Of a stretch of 64,000 bases of DNA, positions 20,444 through 31,606 are shown piece by piece. The position numbers and the translations under genes were made by a program. The stretch is taken from NCBI GenBank assembly GCA_037367405.1, contig JAZKJV010000157.1:930001-994000 (forward strand), written 5' to 3'. The notes under the pieces are model-generated. The model had not been told where the DNA came from. It saw nothing but the letters and a program-made list of their open reading frames with translations, and did not search any database. Numbering within the stretch: the stretch's first letter is position 1; every line of letters begins with the position of its first letter. Source of the stretch: Ottelia alismoides (Eukaryota; Streptophyta; Magnoliopsida; Alismatales; Hydrocharitaceae).

Positions 20444-20848
20444 CAAGGTTACAAAAATCGATAGTTGGTACTCAGTCGATTGGGTCACTAACTAAGGATT
20501 AATCGACAATCGGACGACTAATCGGATTTAGTCGAGCTTTAATCGGTTTTGAATTTTAAATTATTTTAAACATATGAATCATTTTTATACATATATTCTT
20601 ATATATTTACAAAGAGTTGTACATTTTTATATTATAAAAATGAAATAAAAGAAGCAATTGAATTTAAATAAAACATTAAGCATATTAGAATAAGTTTGCT
20701 TTAAAAAAGTAAAAGAATATGGTATCTCTAAGCAAAATTCGATCGATTAGTCGGCCTAGTCAGAATATGTCAATACTCGGTCGGTCACCCCGCCGGCTAG
20801 ACTAGTCGGACCTACTAGTCGGACCAATCGGGGGACTCTACAACATTG
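20444..20848. mobile_element. hAT-type MITE, 405 bp, in Copia-A
   Basis: An exact 8-bp duplication AGTACAGT lies at 20436-20443 and 20849-20856. The ends are CAAGGTTACAAAAATCG at the left and CAATGTTGTAGAGTCC at the right when read on the other strand. They share CAAxGTT. Many copies of ATCGATTAGTCG-like words (CGACTAATCGG, GTCGGACTAGTC) fill the interior around an AT-rich centre. There is no transposase. It is a different family from the 4341 and 7316 elements. Confidence 0.82.
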
Positions 20849-20856
20849 AGTACAGT

Positions 20857-21389
20857 AGATATGGATGCAAATAATAAGATTTGAAAAACAAGAAGAAAGT
20901 CACAAGTATATGTGTTACCTTCAATAAGTCATCCTTATATAATGATAAATGACAAAAAAAGGGAAATTAAAGAACTTAATATGTAGACTCCATTATCGAG
21001 AATGTCCAATAGAACTAGCAAGCCTATTACAAGGTATTAACCTCCCTCTAATTATGTATTGCTAACTGATAATAGTGAGTTTAAATGCTTTGATAAAACA
21101 TTATAAGGTGAGACAAAGAAGCAAAGGGAGCTTACCGTGGAGAATCAAATAAACTATATCAAGAGCAATAAACCTTGAAAATTAGTTCCAATGCATGAGA
21201 GAAGGCCCGACACGACAAGTCGTTGTACATAGTGAAGGAAGATTTTAATGGTACTATACAAGGTCGATCAATGGGATAGGGGGCCTTCAACAAAAAGCAG
21301 AAGTTTACTTTAGAAAGATTTTTGCACTGATTGCGGAGATCTTGACCATGGGAGCAGTTATGCGTATAAATGCAGCCAAGGATCTTCAT
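20857..21389 (+). pseudogene. Copia-A integrase-RT linker and RT N-terminus
   Basis: The first 350 bases show only weak similarity, which is usual for the variable linker. From about 21260 the reading gives GFQQKAEVYFRKIFALIA and then MRINAAKDLH, equivalent to KGYxQKxGIDFxEIFSPVV and the following xxAxxDLHLEQLDVKTAFLHG. It is cut at 21389 by LINE-3, and the expected continuation is found at 23042. Confidence 0.65.
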
Positions 21390-23030
21390 TTTTTTAGGAA
21401 AACGAGCGTATGACGTCGTGTACACACCCACCCATATACTCTATATAATTACAATAAGTATCAAAAAGAAATTACAAAGACCAAAAAGTCTTTAAATTTT
21501 TTACATGCTCTAATTTTCCATATACATTCTCTCTCCATGAAATATATTCCCCTTCCGTACAAGCCAAATGGACCAAAAAAATAGGCATCATCCACAACTT
21601 AGTATGATCACTTGTGTTTCCCAAATATCCATCGAGTCCCAAAAGCCAACCCAATCAGCAATTAACTCCAGCTCCACAAGTGATGCCACCCACACCTCCT
21701 TTGCAACTAAGCATAGAAAGGAGTGCTCAATATCCTCACTCGTTGTAAGACACTGTTGGCAAGAGCCATTAGTACCAGGGAAAAACTCGGCTCATCACTC
21801 TGCGGTCAACAGATAAAAATCCTCACCCTCAAAGGGACCTCCACCTCCAATTGTTAGTAAACCTGCCTAAAGCGCTCGTTGGATTAAAGACCATTGTCCA
21901 ATAGAAGACCATGTTAGGCCTTCCGAACAGTAAAATGCCCATAAGCCAATGCCCAGTGATCCCTAATATCATGAAACCCCTCGCATACTAGTAAAACCTC
22001 CAAAAGACGTAAAAATTCTGCAAAGCGTTGATCGGAAAGCTCAAACCGAAACCGAGGGAGCCAGCTCTCAGCCTCCCAACAACCCCTTACGAAGGCCCTA
22101 ACAGAAGCTGCCATAGCAAATAGACGAGGAAAATGATAACCTAATTACCCATGGTCAGTCCAATCATCAATCCAGAATCGAAAGCCACAACCATCATCAA
22201 GCGTTGGTCGTATGAGCGGGGTCACTAGTGGAATCATGTGCACATCCCATTCCAAAAGTTGGAAGGCCCTCGAATAGCAACAACCAATGAAGCAGGGTCC
22301 CAAGAGACACCGCAAATTGATTGCAATGTCATACAGAGCAAATCGGAGCCTCCTCTCGAACTCTAGTCACCCACTTCGCCAAAAGGACTTGTTCATCACC
22401 TCCAAGATTCGAATCCCCAACTCATCATCCTCCTTCCTAGGGACTAGAATCTTCCACCCTACCAACGACAACCCCTGACACTCCCCAAAGGTGGACCAAA
22501 AAAATCTCCGCGTAATCGCCTCTAACTTCACTTTCACCCCCAACAAGCAACAAGTAAGAGACATGTATACTTCACTTTCACCCCCAACAAGCAACAAGTA
22601 AGAGACATGTATACAAGAAGAATGATGGAATAACCGAGACAATCGCCTTCAACAAGACCAAATGTCCACCTCTAAACAAGCAGCAACATGCCTACTGCAA
22701 CTTCTTTTCCATCCTCTCAATAACAAGAGCCCAATCCGTTTGCCACAGCTTACCACCCACTAACACCATCCCAAGGTACAGGATCGGTAGAGCCCCTCTC
22801 ATCGTCTGCAAAGCAACCTCGCAAATAGCTACCTCCCCATTCATCCCAAAAGGAACAAAATAAACTTCGCATAATTGATCTGGAGGCCGGAGACCAAACC
22901 AAATAGCATAAGAACAAGGATCATCCCTTCTGCAAATGTCGTTTGCACTTCCATGAAAAAATAGTATCACCGACATATTGGAGCACGGGGATGGAAATCT
23001 CCACCGAACTGAAGCTCGCCAAAAAAAAGG
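21390..23030 (-). mobile_element. LINE-3: 5'-truncated L1-type insertion (1641 bp)
   Basis: A perfect 11-bp target duplication AGGATCTTCAT flanks it (21379-21389 and 23031-23041). The T-run at 21390-21395 on the plus strand is its poly(A). On the minus strand the coding sequence starts inside RT with VLQYVGDTIFFHG (about 22940-22990, for FADDTLFF). It continues through an IERMEKKLQ-like region, a GWKILVPRKEDDELGI block and a zf-RVT with C-Q-Q-C...H-S-F-L-C (about 21689-21765). The first catalytic Asp of the YADD-type box is Gly. Many stops and one 44-bp duplication are present. It is inserted in Copia-A RT. Confidence 0.9.
22527..22614. repeat. Perfect tandem duplication, 2 x 44 bp
   Basis: Units 22527-22570 and 22571-22614 are identical, starting TTCACTTTCACCCCC and ending ACATGTATAC. 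Full identity inside a decayed LINE points to a recent local duplication, or to an assembly slip. Confidence 0.9.
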
Positions 23031-23041
23031 AGGATCTTCAT

Positions 23042-23456
23042 ATAGAATAGTCAGATTTCAAGATTTCTTTTTCCCGTAGAGGTCTTGAGGAGGACATTTA
23101 AAAATAACAACCATATGGTTACATGGCTACTAGGAAAGAGGACATGGTATGCAAGCTCAGAAAAATATTGTGGTATGAAGCGAGTTAAAGTAATGATAAA
23201 TGAAGTTTGATGTCATAAAATATTGGATTCTACAAATATCAAGCACATTGTTGTTAATGCCTCGAAAATCTTGGTGTGACTCACTTTATTCTATTGGTAT
23301 GTGTAGATGATATGTTTGTTGAATAATCTAGGAAGGAAGAGCATCAAATCTCAAGGTAGTGCTCTCCAAGGAGTTTGATATGAATGACTTGGATCGTGCA
23401 ATCTCAAAAAGAATAAGACAGAGCAACCTTGTTTAAAAGAAGCAGTTCTATAATGG
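23042..23456 (+). pseudogene. Copia-A reverse transcriptase, catalytic part
   Basis: Reading resumes from 21389 with decayed equivalents of LEQLDVKTAFLHG, then RRGLEEDI, GYMATRKEDMVCKLRKIL (for EGFxxxGKExxVCKLKKSLY) and the catalytic VCVDDMFVE at about 23297-23325 with both Asp residues kept. LSKEFDMNDLD follows at about 23368. Several shifts are needed. It is cut at 23456 by LINE-2. Confidence 0.75.
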
Positions 23457-23519
23457 TTTTTCATCCTCTAACAGGATAGACTACATACCTCATTTAGAGA
23501 CCAACTCACATGTTCAAAC

Positions 23520-24040
23520 ACGGCTCAAAACTCATATCTCTGACTCCGCCACTTCTCGGCCCCATGGATTGGTCTAACCATGGTATGGGATACTGTCTCT
23601 CGCAGGATAAAAGGAGCGAACTTACATACTAGTCGAATGGCAGCAAAAAGGTCATAGATCCTCAGAATATGCATTTCGATCGGTTGCCAGATGGAGAGGG
23701 GGATGCTCCAGTGTCCAATTTGTGTGGAGAGGTCCCACGAAGGTAGTCCGAGGGTAAGGTTAGGGCTACCTACACGAAAATGGGAGACAAGAGAGAGATG
23801 CCCGTGGGTAGGAGCTCGAGTGCAATTGTTAATGATCAAGGAGAGGGTGTAGTCGTGTAGGTTGAATGGTTGATAGATAGTGACTACCATAAGCTGAGCA
23901 GGAAGGTGTGATGTCTCTGCTTCAAAGATTGGGGTTATCGTGCGAAACACGACAAGGATGTCCATCGATGCCTCTGTTGTGGGTCCAACAAGCACCAACG
24001 TAATGTGTGCCAGAGGTGATGCCATTGAGTCATGAAAATC
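23520..24040 (+). pseudogene. LINE-2 ORF1, N-terminal part with double zinc knuckle
   Basis: A CCHC pair can be read at 23912-24018: C-L-C-F-K-D-W-G-Y-R-A-K-H-D, then RCLCCGSNKHQRNVC. This is the pattern CFxCxDWGHRAxDCxxxxRCxxCGxxGHxxxxC of plant LINE ORF1. The upstream part is probably the DUF4283-like region but has stops. The open frame on the minus strand at 23525-24025 is a shadow. The protein would bind LINE RNA. Confidence 0.65.
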
Positions 24041-24824
24041 GGCAAAGGTTAATCACTTCCGAGGTGACGAGTAGACCAATGATAGCCACATGCCAGAAAA
24101 GGATCTTTTTTGTATAATCGTGTATAATCTTGAGTGTGATCAATTCTGATATGTAAATCAAATAATACAAGGCAAGCAAAAGTTCCTAAATTCGTGGAGA
24201 TATAGAATAGCATATAAGTTCTCATGCACATCCATCGTTTAAGTCATCAACGATTCTATATATCAATCAAACCTATTTCCCTATTCAATAGAGGACCCAA
24301 GAAGTTAATCAATACATTTCTTTTTTTATGGATTCTTGTGTAACGGACATCAAATTTGAGTTGTAGTATTGGCAATGAGTTTGAAAAGGTATCTAAAAGG
24401 GTGAAATTTAGATATCTAAATCATGTCGAAGTAAGGAACCATGGCCTATATATTTGGAACAAATTCCATCTATAATTCATGAAACAATGGGTCCTTTTGA
24501 TAAATGCCCTGCTTAAATCAACAGCTAGAGTATTGCTTTCGTATGAGAGTCATTAATGCAAATCCAATAGTAGATATAACTTATAAGATATTGAAGTCAA
24601 CAGTATCTAATAAGTTATTTTATGCATCTTCTTTTTTCATTGTATCTGGTTAGACTTGATTCTATTCCTTCAATCAATTAGTGAACAGAAATAAAATGTA
24701 CAAATTGAAGTGCTGGTTTCAAAAGATGGTATGTCCAATAATTTTTTCATCGAGAGAACTAATCAGTTTATAAAGAGCTGAAACGAGCAAAATGTGCTCC
24801 GAATGAAACAATTTTATCGAGCAA
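24041..24824. other. Unassigned AT-rich stretch between LINE-2 ORF1 and plastid 23S rDNA
   Basis: No reading frame or known motif was recognised on either strand. Its position suggests it came in together with the plastid segment, or as a separate insertion next to it. It could be other organellar DNA, but I could not match it to a plastid gene by eye. Confidence 0.4.
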
Positions 24825-25534
24825 TCATGTACTACCCCTTGATGGTCCCGGGGGACAAAAGAGGCTAGGTTAGCCAAAAGATGGTAATCTATCCAAGGGT
24901 GTAATATGACCATGTTTTTAAGGGTAAGAAGGGGTAGAGAAAATGCCCCGAGCTAGTGTCCAAGTACCATGTGTTAAGGCGATGAAGTAACCTATGAGTA
25001 TATGACATACTCCCAAGAAAATCTCGAACGACCTTCAATGAAAGGGTACTTGCACCCGAAATCGACACAGTTGGGTAGGTAGAGGTTACCTAGAGGTGCG
25101 AAACAACTCTCTCAAAGGAACTCAGCATAATAACCTCGTAATTTCGGGAGAAGTGGTGCCCCCTCACAAAAGGGGGTGTAACATAACCATGCTTGAACGA
25201 TTGTTTACCAAAAGCACATGTCACTGCAAAGTCGTAAAACCATGCATGGGGACTAACACCTACCCAATGCCGAAAGTTCAAGGAAGTCGATGACCAGATT
25301 ACAGAGGAGTTGTTGATCGAAGCCTCGATGAACAACAACCGTAACTATTGTTGAGTGAGTTCAGACTCGCATGAAAGGTGTAACAACCAAGGCATCATCT
25401 CTAAGAGAGGCTCAATGAAATAAACATGTCGGTTAACATGTGTACAAAGCTGGACAGAACGATCCTATAAAGCTTTATTGTTCCCAAGTATTGGCCTTGG
25501 GCCATTCCTACACAACTTAGGTGGAAGGTAAAGA
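24825..25534 (+). pseudogene. rrn23: Nuclear copy of plastid 23S rRNA gene fragment (NUPT)
   Basis: About 710 bases follow the plastid large-subunit rRNA in order. Recognisable blocks include AGAGGCTAGGTTAGCC, GGTAAGAAGGGGTAGAGAAA, TTCGGGAGAAGTGG with GCCCCCTCACAAA, TTTACCAAAAGCACA, GCAAAGTCGTAA, TCAAGGAAGTCGATGACC, CAACCGTAACTAT, GAGAGGCTCAATGAAAT and AAAGCTTTATTGTTCCC, ending at GGTGGAAGGTAAAGAA. Most differences from the plastid form are C-to-T or G-to-A, as expected for decay of methylated cytosine in the nucleus. The fragment covers part of domains IV-V, has no 16S or tRNA-Ile/Ala nearby and is not functional. Confidence 0.9.
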
Positions 25535-26560
25535 ATCTCGTTCTTTCGTGGAAGTGGTTAAAGGGGCTCCAATCAATTTAAAGCGCCATCCTAAGAGAGT
25601 GTTGTTCGATACAAAGCAACAGCCATCCATAGAGCTACCCGTTGGGGATTTTGAATCTGGTCAGGAAATTATGAGAGTGGTGACCATTGTTGTTGTCCTT
25701 GAATCTATTGGAGGATATTTTCTGGGTGATGACACGACAATTTGCATGAGGGGCCTATGAAGTTCAAATAAGGTCTTGTTGGATATTGATAGGTCAAAGG
25801 ATTGTAGGATCGAAATGAAGGCGGTCTTGAATGCTAAACAACCATTATCAGAGAGATCAATGCCAAATTATTCAATGTGAGAGTGTATGTTCCATGAACA
25901 GAACATCGAGGAGCTACACGAATCACTTAGCAGAGAGGGAAGAATCTCGACAATTGTGTTAGATGGTTACGCATCGGGCACGAACATCAACTCTATGGTG
26001 GTCAAGATTGTTGGCAGGTCACTATCTGAGAGAGGGTTGGAGTGACTCCTAGTTGTGGCAGATCGAGAATCCCCGTCTGGGTGCAAATACATGTTCCCAC
26101 CGCCACCGTCCCTAGCGGGAATGGATGTGAAAATGGGGGAGGAGCCTCAAGTTGAGAAGGAACCTGGAACTACAAAGACCAAATAAGACACTGACGCATC
26201 GGCATGGCTTATGTCGCTTTTTCAGCGCGACTACAGGAGCTAGTCATTCATCCTCTGTATCTAGGTACCGCTTTTTCTCCTCATACTCCTCGAGGGAAGC
26301 ACCATGGTGTTGACCCCTCGATATGAAAGTGCTTGGGTGAGAGAACCGCACAATAAATGAAGGGTAGAAGGTCTTCTGAAGATCTCCTTAGGCCACCGTG
26401 TGTGTGGACAACTTTCTTAATCTGAGCGTTTCGCCTATAATCGCTCATTCTTAGAGCCAATGCAATCAACTAGAGAGGATGTCTAACGATAACCTAAAAG
26501 GACACTACGGTTACCTTTACATCCCAAGCCTTCGTTGATAAAAGAGACTTGGACAGGACG
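25535..26560 (+). pseudogene. LINE-2 ORF1, C-terminal part
   Basis: The sequence right after the plastid fragment reads SRSFVEVVKGAPINLKRHPK (25538 on), equivalent to RSFAQVV of LINE-1 ORF1, which also follows the zinc knuckle. The frame runs open to about 25758 and then breaks. The rest to about 26560 shows only scattered ORF1-like segments. This order supports the view that the plastid DNA was inserted inside ORF1. Confidence 0.5.
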
Positions 26561-26725
26561 AAGGTGTATATATCCACGAAAAGCGTGAGGGTCTATCTAG
26601 AGGTGGGATCTTCGCAAAGGACTGCCATACCTCTATCTGCATTGGCATGTGTGGAGTTAGATCCCTACATACTACAATGATGTTAAAGTGGTACAAACTA
26701 CCACAGGGCTCCCTTTGTTGTTTCC

Positions 26726-29700
26726 ATGAAGGTTAACCCGTGGAATGTGAGGAGAGGGGTTATCAAAAGGCTCCCCTCCAAGGGATGTAATTTTTTTTAC
26801 AGGAAACGAAGATTCAAAGCTGATCCAATCACATGTGGTCATCAATTAGGGACATCAAGTTCGCGCAGTAACGTAGTTCATAACTATGAATGCATTGGGG
26901 CATCTGGCGAGATACCGATAACTTGGAAAGATGATCTATTTGAACTGGGGCATGGTATTGTTAACATTTTTATGGTCTCGATTCTACTAAAAGACAATCG
27001 AAGTGGTGAACGCATGGCCCTTTCATGCGCATATGGCTCGAATTACGCAACACTCAAGCCAAGACTGTAGGAAGAACTAAACAAAATGGGCATGCACTAT
27101 TCCTTGTTTACTTGGCTGATTAGAGGAGATTTCAATGTTACACTTTTTGCCTCAGATCGCATGAAGGTGCGGGGAGGTCATGATCGGGGTTCATTCGATT
27201 TCATGGAGGTGATGCACGATCTACAGTTAGAGGTCTCGGAAGTGTATGGTTCCCGATACACTTGGTGCAATTATGGGTTCAGGTCAAGGTTGGAGCAATT
27301 TCTTGGCTCGCAACATATGTCATTGACACTTTCCCTAATTTGCATTTTTATTCTCCCCCGCTCCAAATCTGATCACATGATGTTATTGCGGACCTCCGAC
27401 GAGGGATCCTTCCCCCAGTTTTTCTTCACTTTTAATAAGGTTTCGTTGCTTGAGCCATGGTTCAAGAAATTGCTGTCAGATTTCTGGTCTTCATTCAATT
27501 GTGATGGTAATGCAACCGTGAAACTTTTCCACATATAAGTGGCTCTGAGAAGGAAGTTGCGAGCTTACAAAGATACTTGTGCAAAGCAAGAGATTTGTTG
27601 TAAGGAGCACATACTAGATTGGAGAGGATGGATAGGACAAAGAATACTCGAGATCTTGATTAGACCGAAATGACCGAGCAGGCAAACTTGCATTGAACGT
27701 CCAGGAGGAAGACAAAAAAGAAGAGGTTGAGTGGAGGCAATGGTATAGGCAGTCGTGGGTGAAAGAGGGTGATGTCAACACCAGGTTTTTTATTAGGTGG
27801 CCAACGACAGGCGTTGACCCGATTTTATTTTTTTTGAGGTAATGAGTGAGTATAAGGTAATAAGGAGTTAGAGAAGGTTGTGGCATATTTCTTTCATAAC
27901 ACGAGCCATCATGTTCCTCGCAATGCATGGAGGTGGCAAGTCCAGGGGTGTCCTACTATCAGACCTGCAAGAGGTTTATCTTATGAAGGAATTTATACTT
28001 TCTGAGATCCGCTCTACTATCAAGGATCTGAATGCATAAGGTGCTCCTAGTCCATATGTCTTTCCTATCTTCTTTTTTTAAAGAATTCTAGAACGTAGTT
28101 AGTGTTGATCTCCATTATATGTTGAAGCAGTTTGCCACTGGAAATCATGGTTTCGATAGGTTGAACCGCTAGAAGATTTTCCTCCTCCCCAAGTAGGAGG
28201 TGCCTAAAAGAGTGGAGGATTTATGTTTGATTGTGTTATCCAACGCAAGTAAGTGTTAGAAAACAGTTTATGAAATATCCTTGGCAGCATTATTGAAGAG
28301 GTATAGAGCGTTCTATTCTTAATCAACAGATGATGGACAAGGCGGTGTTAGGTTATGAGATTATAGGCGACTAGAAATGTCGCAATGTTCAGGGCCTCCT
28401 GGTCCTTGGGAAAGTAGTTCTCAAAGGCGTGTGACAGTGTTGATTGGCGTTTCTCTGGGCAGCCATGATAAAGCACGAGTTCCCTGACTTACAAATCGCA
28501 TGGACAAAGAGATGTGTCACAACAACCTACATGTCTATATTGATTAACGAAGTCATATTGGACTTTTTCCAGCCACAATGAAAGGTACATCAAGTCTGCC
28601 CTTTTTTTTGTTCTCTTCATCAATGTTTTAACAGTTACGGTGAGGCAAGTGATACGGATGAGTGGCAATCGTAGCGAGATTTCAATATATTTGGTGCAGT
28701 GCAGATGACACCACCTTCTTTATTAAGGGGGTGTTGAAAGTGAAAGGACGGGCAATATCCTTGATATTTTCGATGAACTCTAAGGAGTCTTAATCGACCA
28801 GAGCAAGTCCCTTTCGACCTTTCAACGGCAGAGATTGTGGATTACGTAGCAACTTTTCAGATCCCATGTGGTTGACTCCCTATCAATCACTTCGAATTAT
28901 CACCCTCCAATGGTAAGATGTGGAACTCTGATTGGCACCCGGCCTCAGTCATCGAGAGACTCGAGAAGAAATTGTATGGATGGAAGGCCTCATGTCTACC
29001 TAAGGGTGGGAAGCTTTTTCTTTTGAAGGTCGTATTAGTTGCAAATCTGATCTTTTTCATCTTTGTACCCATCCTTCCTGTGGGAAACCATAGTCATCTT
29101 GAAGCACGTATGAGAAGATTTTACCGGATCTCTTCCATTAGCAACACCAAAGGGATGCATGTTGTTAATTGAGATATTATTACTCTTCCACTTGACAATG
29201 GTTTTCTTGGAGTCCGCAAACTGTAAGAGATGAACAAAGTGCTCTTCTAAAATAGGGCCAGGTTGTGGGGAAATGGAGAAAATCTGGTTTATTGTCCCAC
29301 CCATGTTTTTTTTTTGAAATAATCAATACGTGCTATTTATGATATTCAGGCGTGCCCATAAATCACTCAATGGACAAGTCAGACACCTACGACATTCTAA
29401 AAAGGATTTGCTCAATGATTCATGAGTTCCCAAACATGCATCCTAAGATAGGGGTGGTACCTCTTTCCAGTTCTTGGTGGATAATTGGATGAGGGAGGGA
29501 ATCATGAGAAACATATTCAACTGCTTATTCACATTGGTTATGAACCGCAATGAGTCAGTAGGTGATGTGTGTACTAACAACCAATGGAAGCCAACCTTTA
29601 CATCGGGTTTCCTTAATCAACGGTTGACAAGGTTTATTTAGCTTATCGATTTTTTATTCAAATTCACAGGTCCACGTGTGAGTCGTGATCGTTGGTTATG

Positions 29701-30070
29701 GTGTGACAGCCACTTGTCAGTCAGAAATGCGTATTGTGCTCTCATGGATATTTGGAATCCTCTTCAAAGAGATAAGGACCATGATTGCAAGATGATATGG
29801 TCATTGTGGGTCTCCTTGACGAAAGGTTCTCCTTTAGATTCAATGCTTGGATTGGACATTAATCAAAGAAAGCAGGCTTACCTTTGTATCAAGGGGCGAT
29901 ATTACATGTGTTTTTTACAATTCGTCAGAGAAGGATTGCACTCACCTCCTTTATACTTTCCCATGTATCTGCTAAGTTTGGGAGGTAGCGGACGTTTCAT
30001 GAGTTGATGTTTTCTTCACAATTAGGTTTTTGGAGTAGAAAGGTAGCAAATTGTTCAAACAACTATCAAG
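26726..30070 (+). pseudogene. LINE-2 ORF2 (endonuclease, RT, zf-RVT), broken
   Basis: The start at 26726 gives MKVNPWNVRRG (for MKxLSWNVRG). Endonuclease blocks are RGDFNVTLFASDR (about 27125), SRYTWCNYG and SKSDHMMLL (about 27370). RT is full of stops, but DSVDW, LTVTVRQ-like segments and the catalytic ADDTTFFIKG (28699-28728) can be read. Later come GGTSFQFLVDNWMREG (about 29450), DRWLWCDSHLSVRNAYCAL (29684 on) and the zf-RVT tail with C-V-F...D-C-T-H-L-L near 29911-29960. Inactive. Confidence 0.75.
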
Positions 30071-30270
30071 ATGTAGAGGTCAATATCCGTGTTACGGGTT
30101 GTCTGATTAACCCGCAATGGGGTTATTTTTAAAGCATAACAATTCTATGTTGAGGATCTAATCCATCTGGCACTATCTCTTCTCGTGGCATGTCTTTTAT
30201 AATTTCCTCGCTTAAAATTATATTAAAGGCATACACCTTGTGTTTTTTCCCCTATTTGATTAAAAAATCA

Positions 30271-30830
30271 CTAGAATGGATCCACAAAGACTACATATAA
30301 AAACTTAGGCAGATACTTCAACCTTTCGAAAAGGTAAAAAGCAACTAAAAAGGAAGAGCATGAGTACATGTTTGAAGTTCCCTACCAATATGATGTTAGC
30401 AGTTTGATTGGAACAGCACGACACAATATACAAGACCTATCCCATGTAGTAGAAGTTGTAAGCATATTCATGGCACACCATAGCAATGAAAACTAGACAG
30501 TTATGAAAGAAGATATTAAAATATCTATGGTGTACCTCTAACATGGCATCGTGTTATTAAAACATACACATTTGTGTAAAAACAATGTTTTGGAAGAGTA
30601 AAAAATTTATGGGGAGATATTTCACAAGAAATGTCGATGACATGAAATGCATAGTAGGTAAGCGGATCCATCAAGATAGCACCATGAGATGAACCATCGA
30701 GAAACTACTAAACAAGGTAAATAATTTCAACATCGAGAAAAATACTACCCCATTTTGTCAAAATAAACAAGATGCATTCCATCGCAACTTGTTCCCCTGA
30801 GAAAAAATGCAACACCAATAAATCCATGGG
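30271..30830 (+). pseudogene. Copia-A RNase H and RT end
   Basis: Reading resumes with HKDYI-KL, then KATKKEEHEYMFEVPYQYDV and SSLIGTARHNIQDLSHVVEV followed by VSIFMAHHSN (about 30330-30490). This matches the Tnt1-like block EEKExMxxVPYASAVGSLMYAMVxTRPDxAHAVGVVSRFMxNPG. RNase H proper is much decayed, and a LVPLRK segment near 30790 may be the TKPVPLEKF end. The element's 3' LTR could not be placed. Confidence 0.7.
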
Positions 30831-31606
30831 AAATTAGTTTAAAACAGCTCCATAGAGTTCCACATTGGTTATAGAATCAATTCCTATAATTACAAAATCC
30901 ATACAATATACGGAGGAATGGGATATCCTCTTTTTTAAGTTACTTTGACCAAAGGAGACTGAAGATGCATGAATTATTTGTATCGATTCCGCTATCACAA
31001 ACAACGACGACCCCCTCCCCAAAAAAAAAACACCCCCACACAAAGAAACCCCACAAACCTGGGGTTAGCCACTGATTATATTCTGAAATGTATCCATGCA
31101 AAAAAATAGAAGAGAGCTTGCTATGAGCAAGAGACGTATGCACATTGTCAAATCACTGCAAATCCCCATCTTTTGCAATTGTACATGTATTTTAATCTTG
31201 GTAATTTTTTTGCTTGATTGTTAATTGATGGGATTCATTCCCAAGTCCCAACATAAAGTTAGTACACTGGGCTCACTCACACAGGCCAATAAACTGACAA
31301 GTCTGAAGCCCAGTTCCAGTTTTACAACAAAAAAAGACAGAATCTGAAGTCTACAAGAAATTTCGACGGAATTCCAATCCAATCATAGTTAAATTTACAG
31401 GATCATCCTTGCTAGCCTTAAAAATCCCTTTCTCGCATTGGCATGTATTCAAATTTTCCAGCAACCTCCCTACACCGAAAACACTCGAACTGGTTCCGCT
31501 GAGCAAGAATTTTGTCAAAATGGACCAATTCCCCGTCTCATGCAGCTCAACAGTTCAATCCAGATCATGAAAAACAAGCAAGAGCGTCAAACATGGACGG
31601 ACTTAC
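30831..31606 (-). other. Probable intron 1 sequence of the exon at 31607, left limit unknown
   Basis: On the minus strand a GTAAGT donor begins at 31606. No second exon is recognisable before Copia-A at 30830. AT-rich and T-rich tracts are compatible with an intron. If the gene is intact, the whole nested complex sits in this intron and the next exon is left of the window. Otherwise the gene is a 5' fragment. Confidence 0.4.

Larger units (their letters stand above)
23457..30270 (+). mobile_element. LINE-2: long, decayed L1-type element with organellar DNA inside
   Basis: Copia-A reading stops near 23456 and resumes near 30271. CTATAATGG (23448-23456) and CTAGAATGG (30271-30279) are a likely target duplication with one mismatch. 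In between, LINE domains appear in order on the plus strand: zinc knuckle (about 23912), SFVEVVKG (25538), endonuclease (26726 on), RT with ADDTTFF (about 28696) and zf-RVT (29678-30070). Subtracting about 1.5 kb of foreign DNA (24041-25534) leaves about 5.3 kb, the size of LINE-1. The poly(A) is short (TTAAAAAA before 30270). It is older than LINE-1, with many stops. Confidence 0.75.
3970..30830 (+). mobile_element. Copia-A: dismembered Tnt1-like Ty1/copia element, host of the nested insertions
   Basis: Eight separate pieces read in order as one copia polyprotein: gag and knuckle (3970-4340), protease (4857-5040), GAG-pre-integrase and integrase (5620-6176), integrase (11624-11696), integrase C-terminus (20319-20443), linker and RT start (20857-21389), RT with the YVDD-like region (23042-23456) and RNase H (30271-30830). 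At most breaks the reading resumes across an insertion flanked by target duplications. The motif set (GKKVSLSHLKVFG-type integrase end, VPYASAVGSLMYAM-type RNase H start) points to the Tnt1/Retrofit branch. All pieces are heavily mutated. LTRs for this element were not located with confidence. Confidence 0.8.

Noticed and set aside
23525..24025. 166-codon minus-strand frame
   Set aside because: The plus strand carries the LINE ORF1 zinc knuckle at the same place, so the minus frame is a shadow.
24825..25534. Functional rRNA gene or bacterial contamination
   Set aside because: Heavy C-to-T and G-to-A decay, partial length and position inside a LINE indicate an old nuclear plastid fragment.
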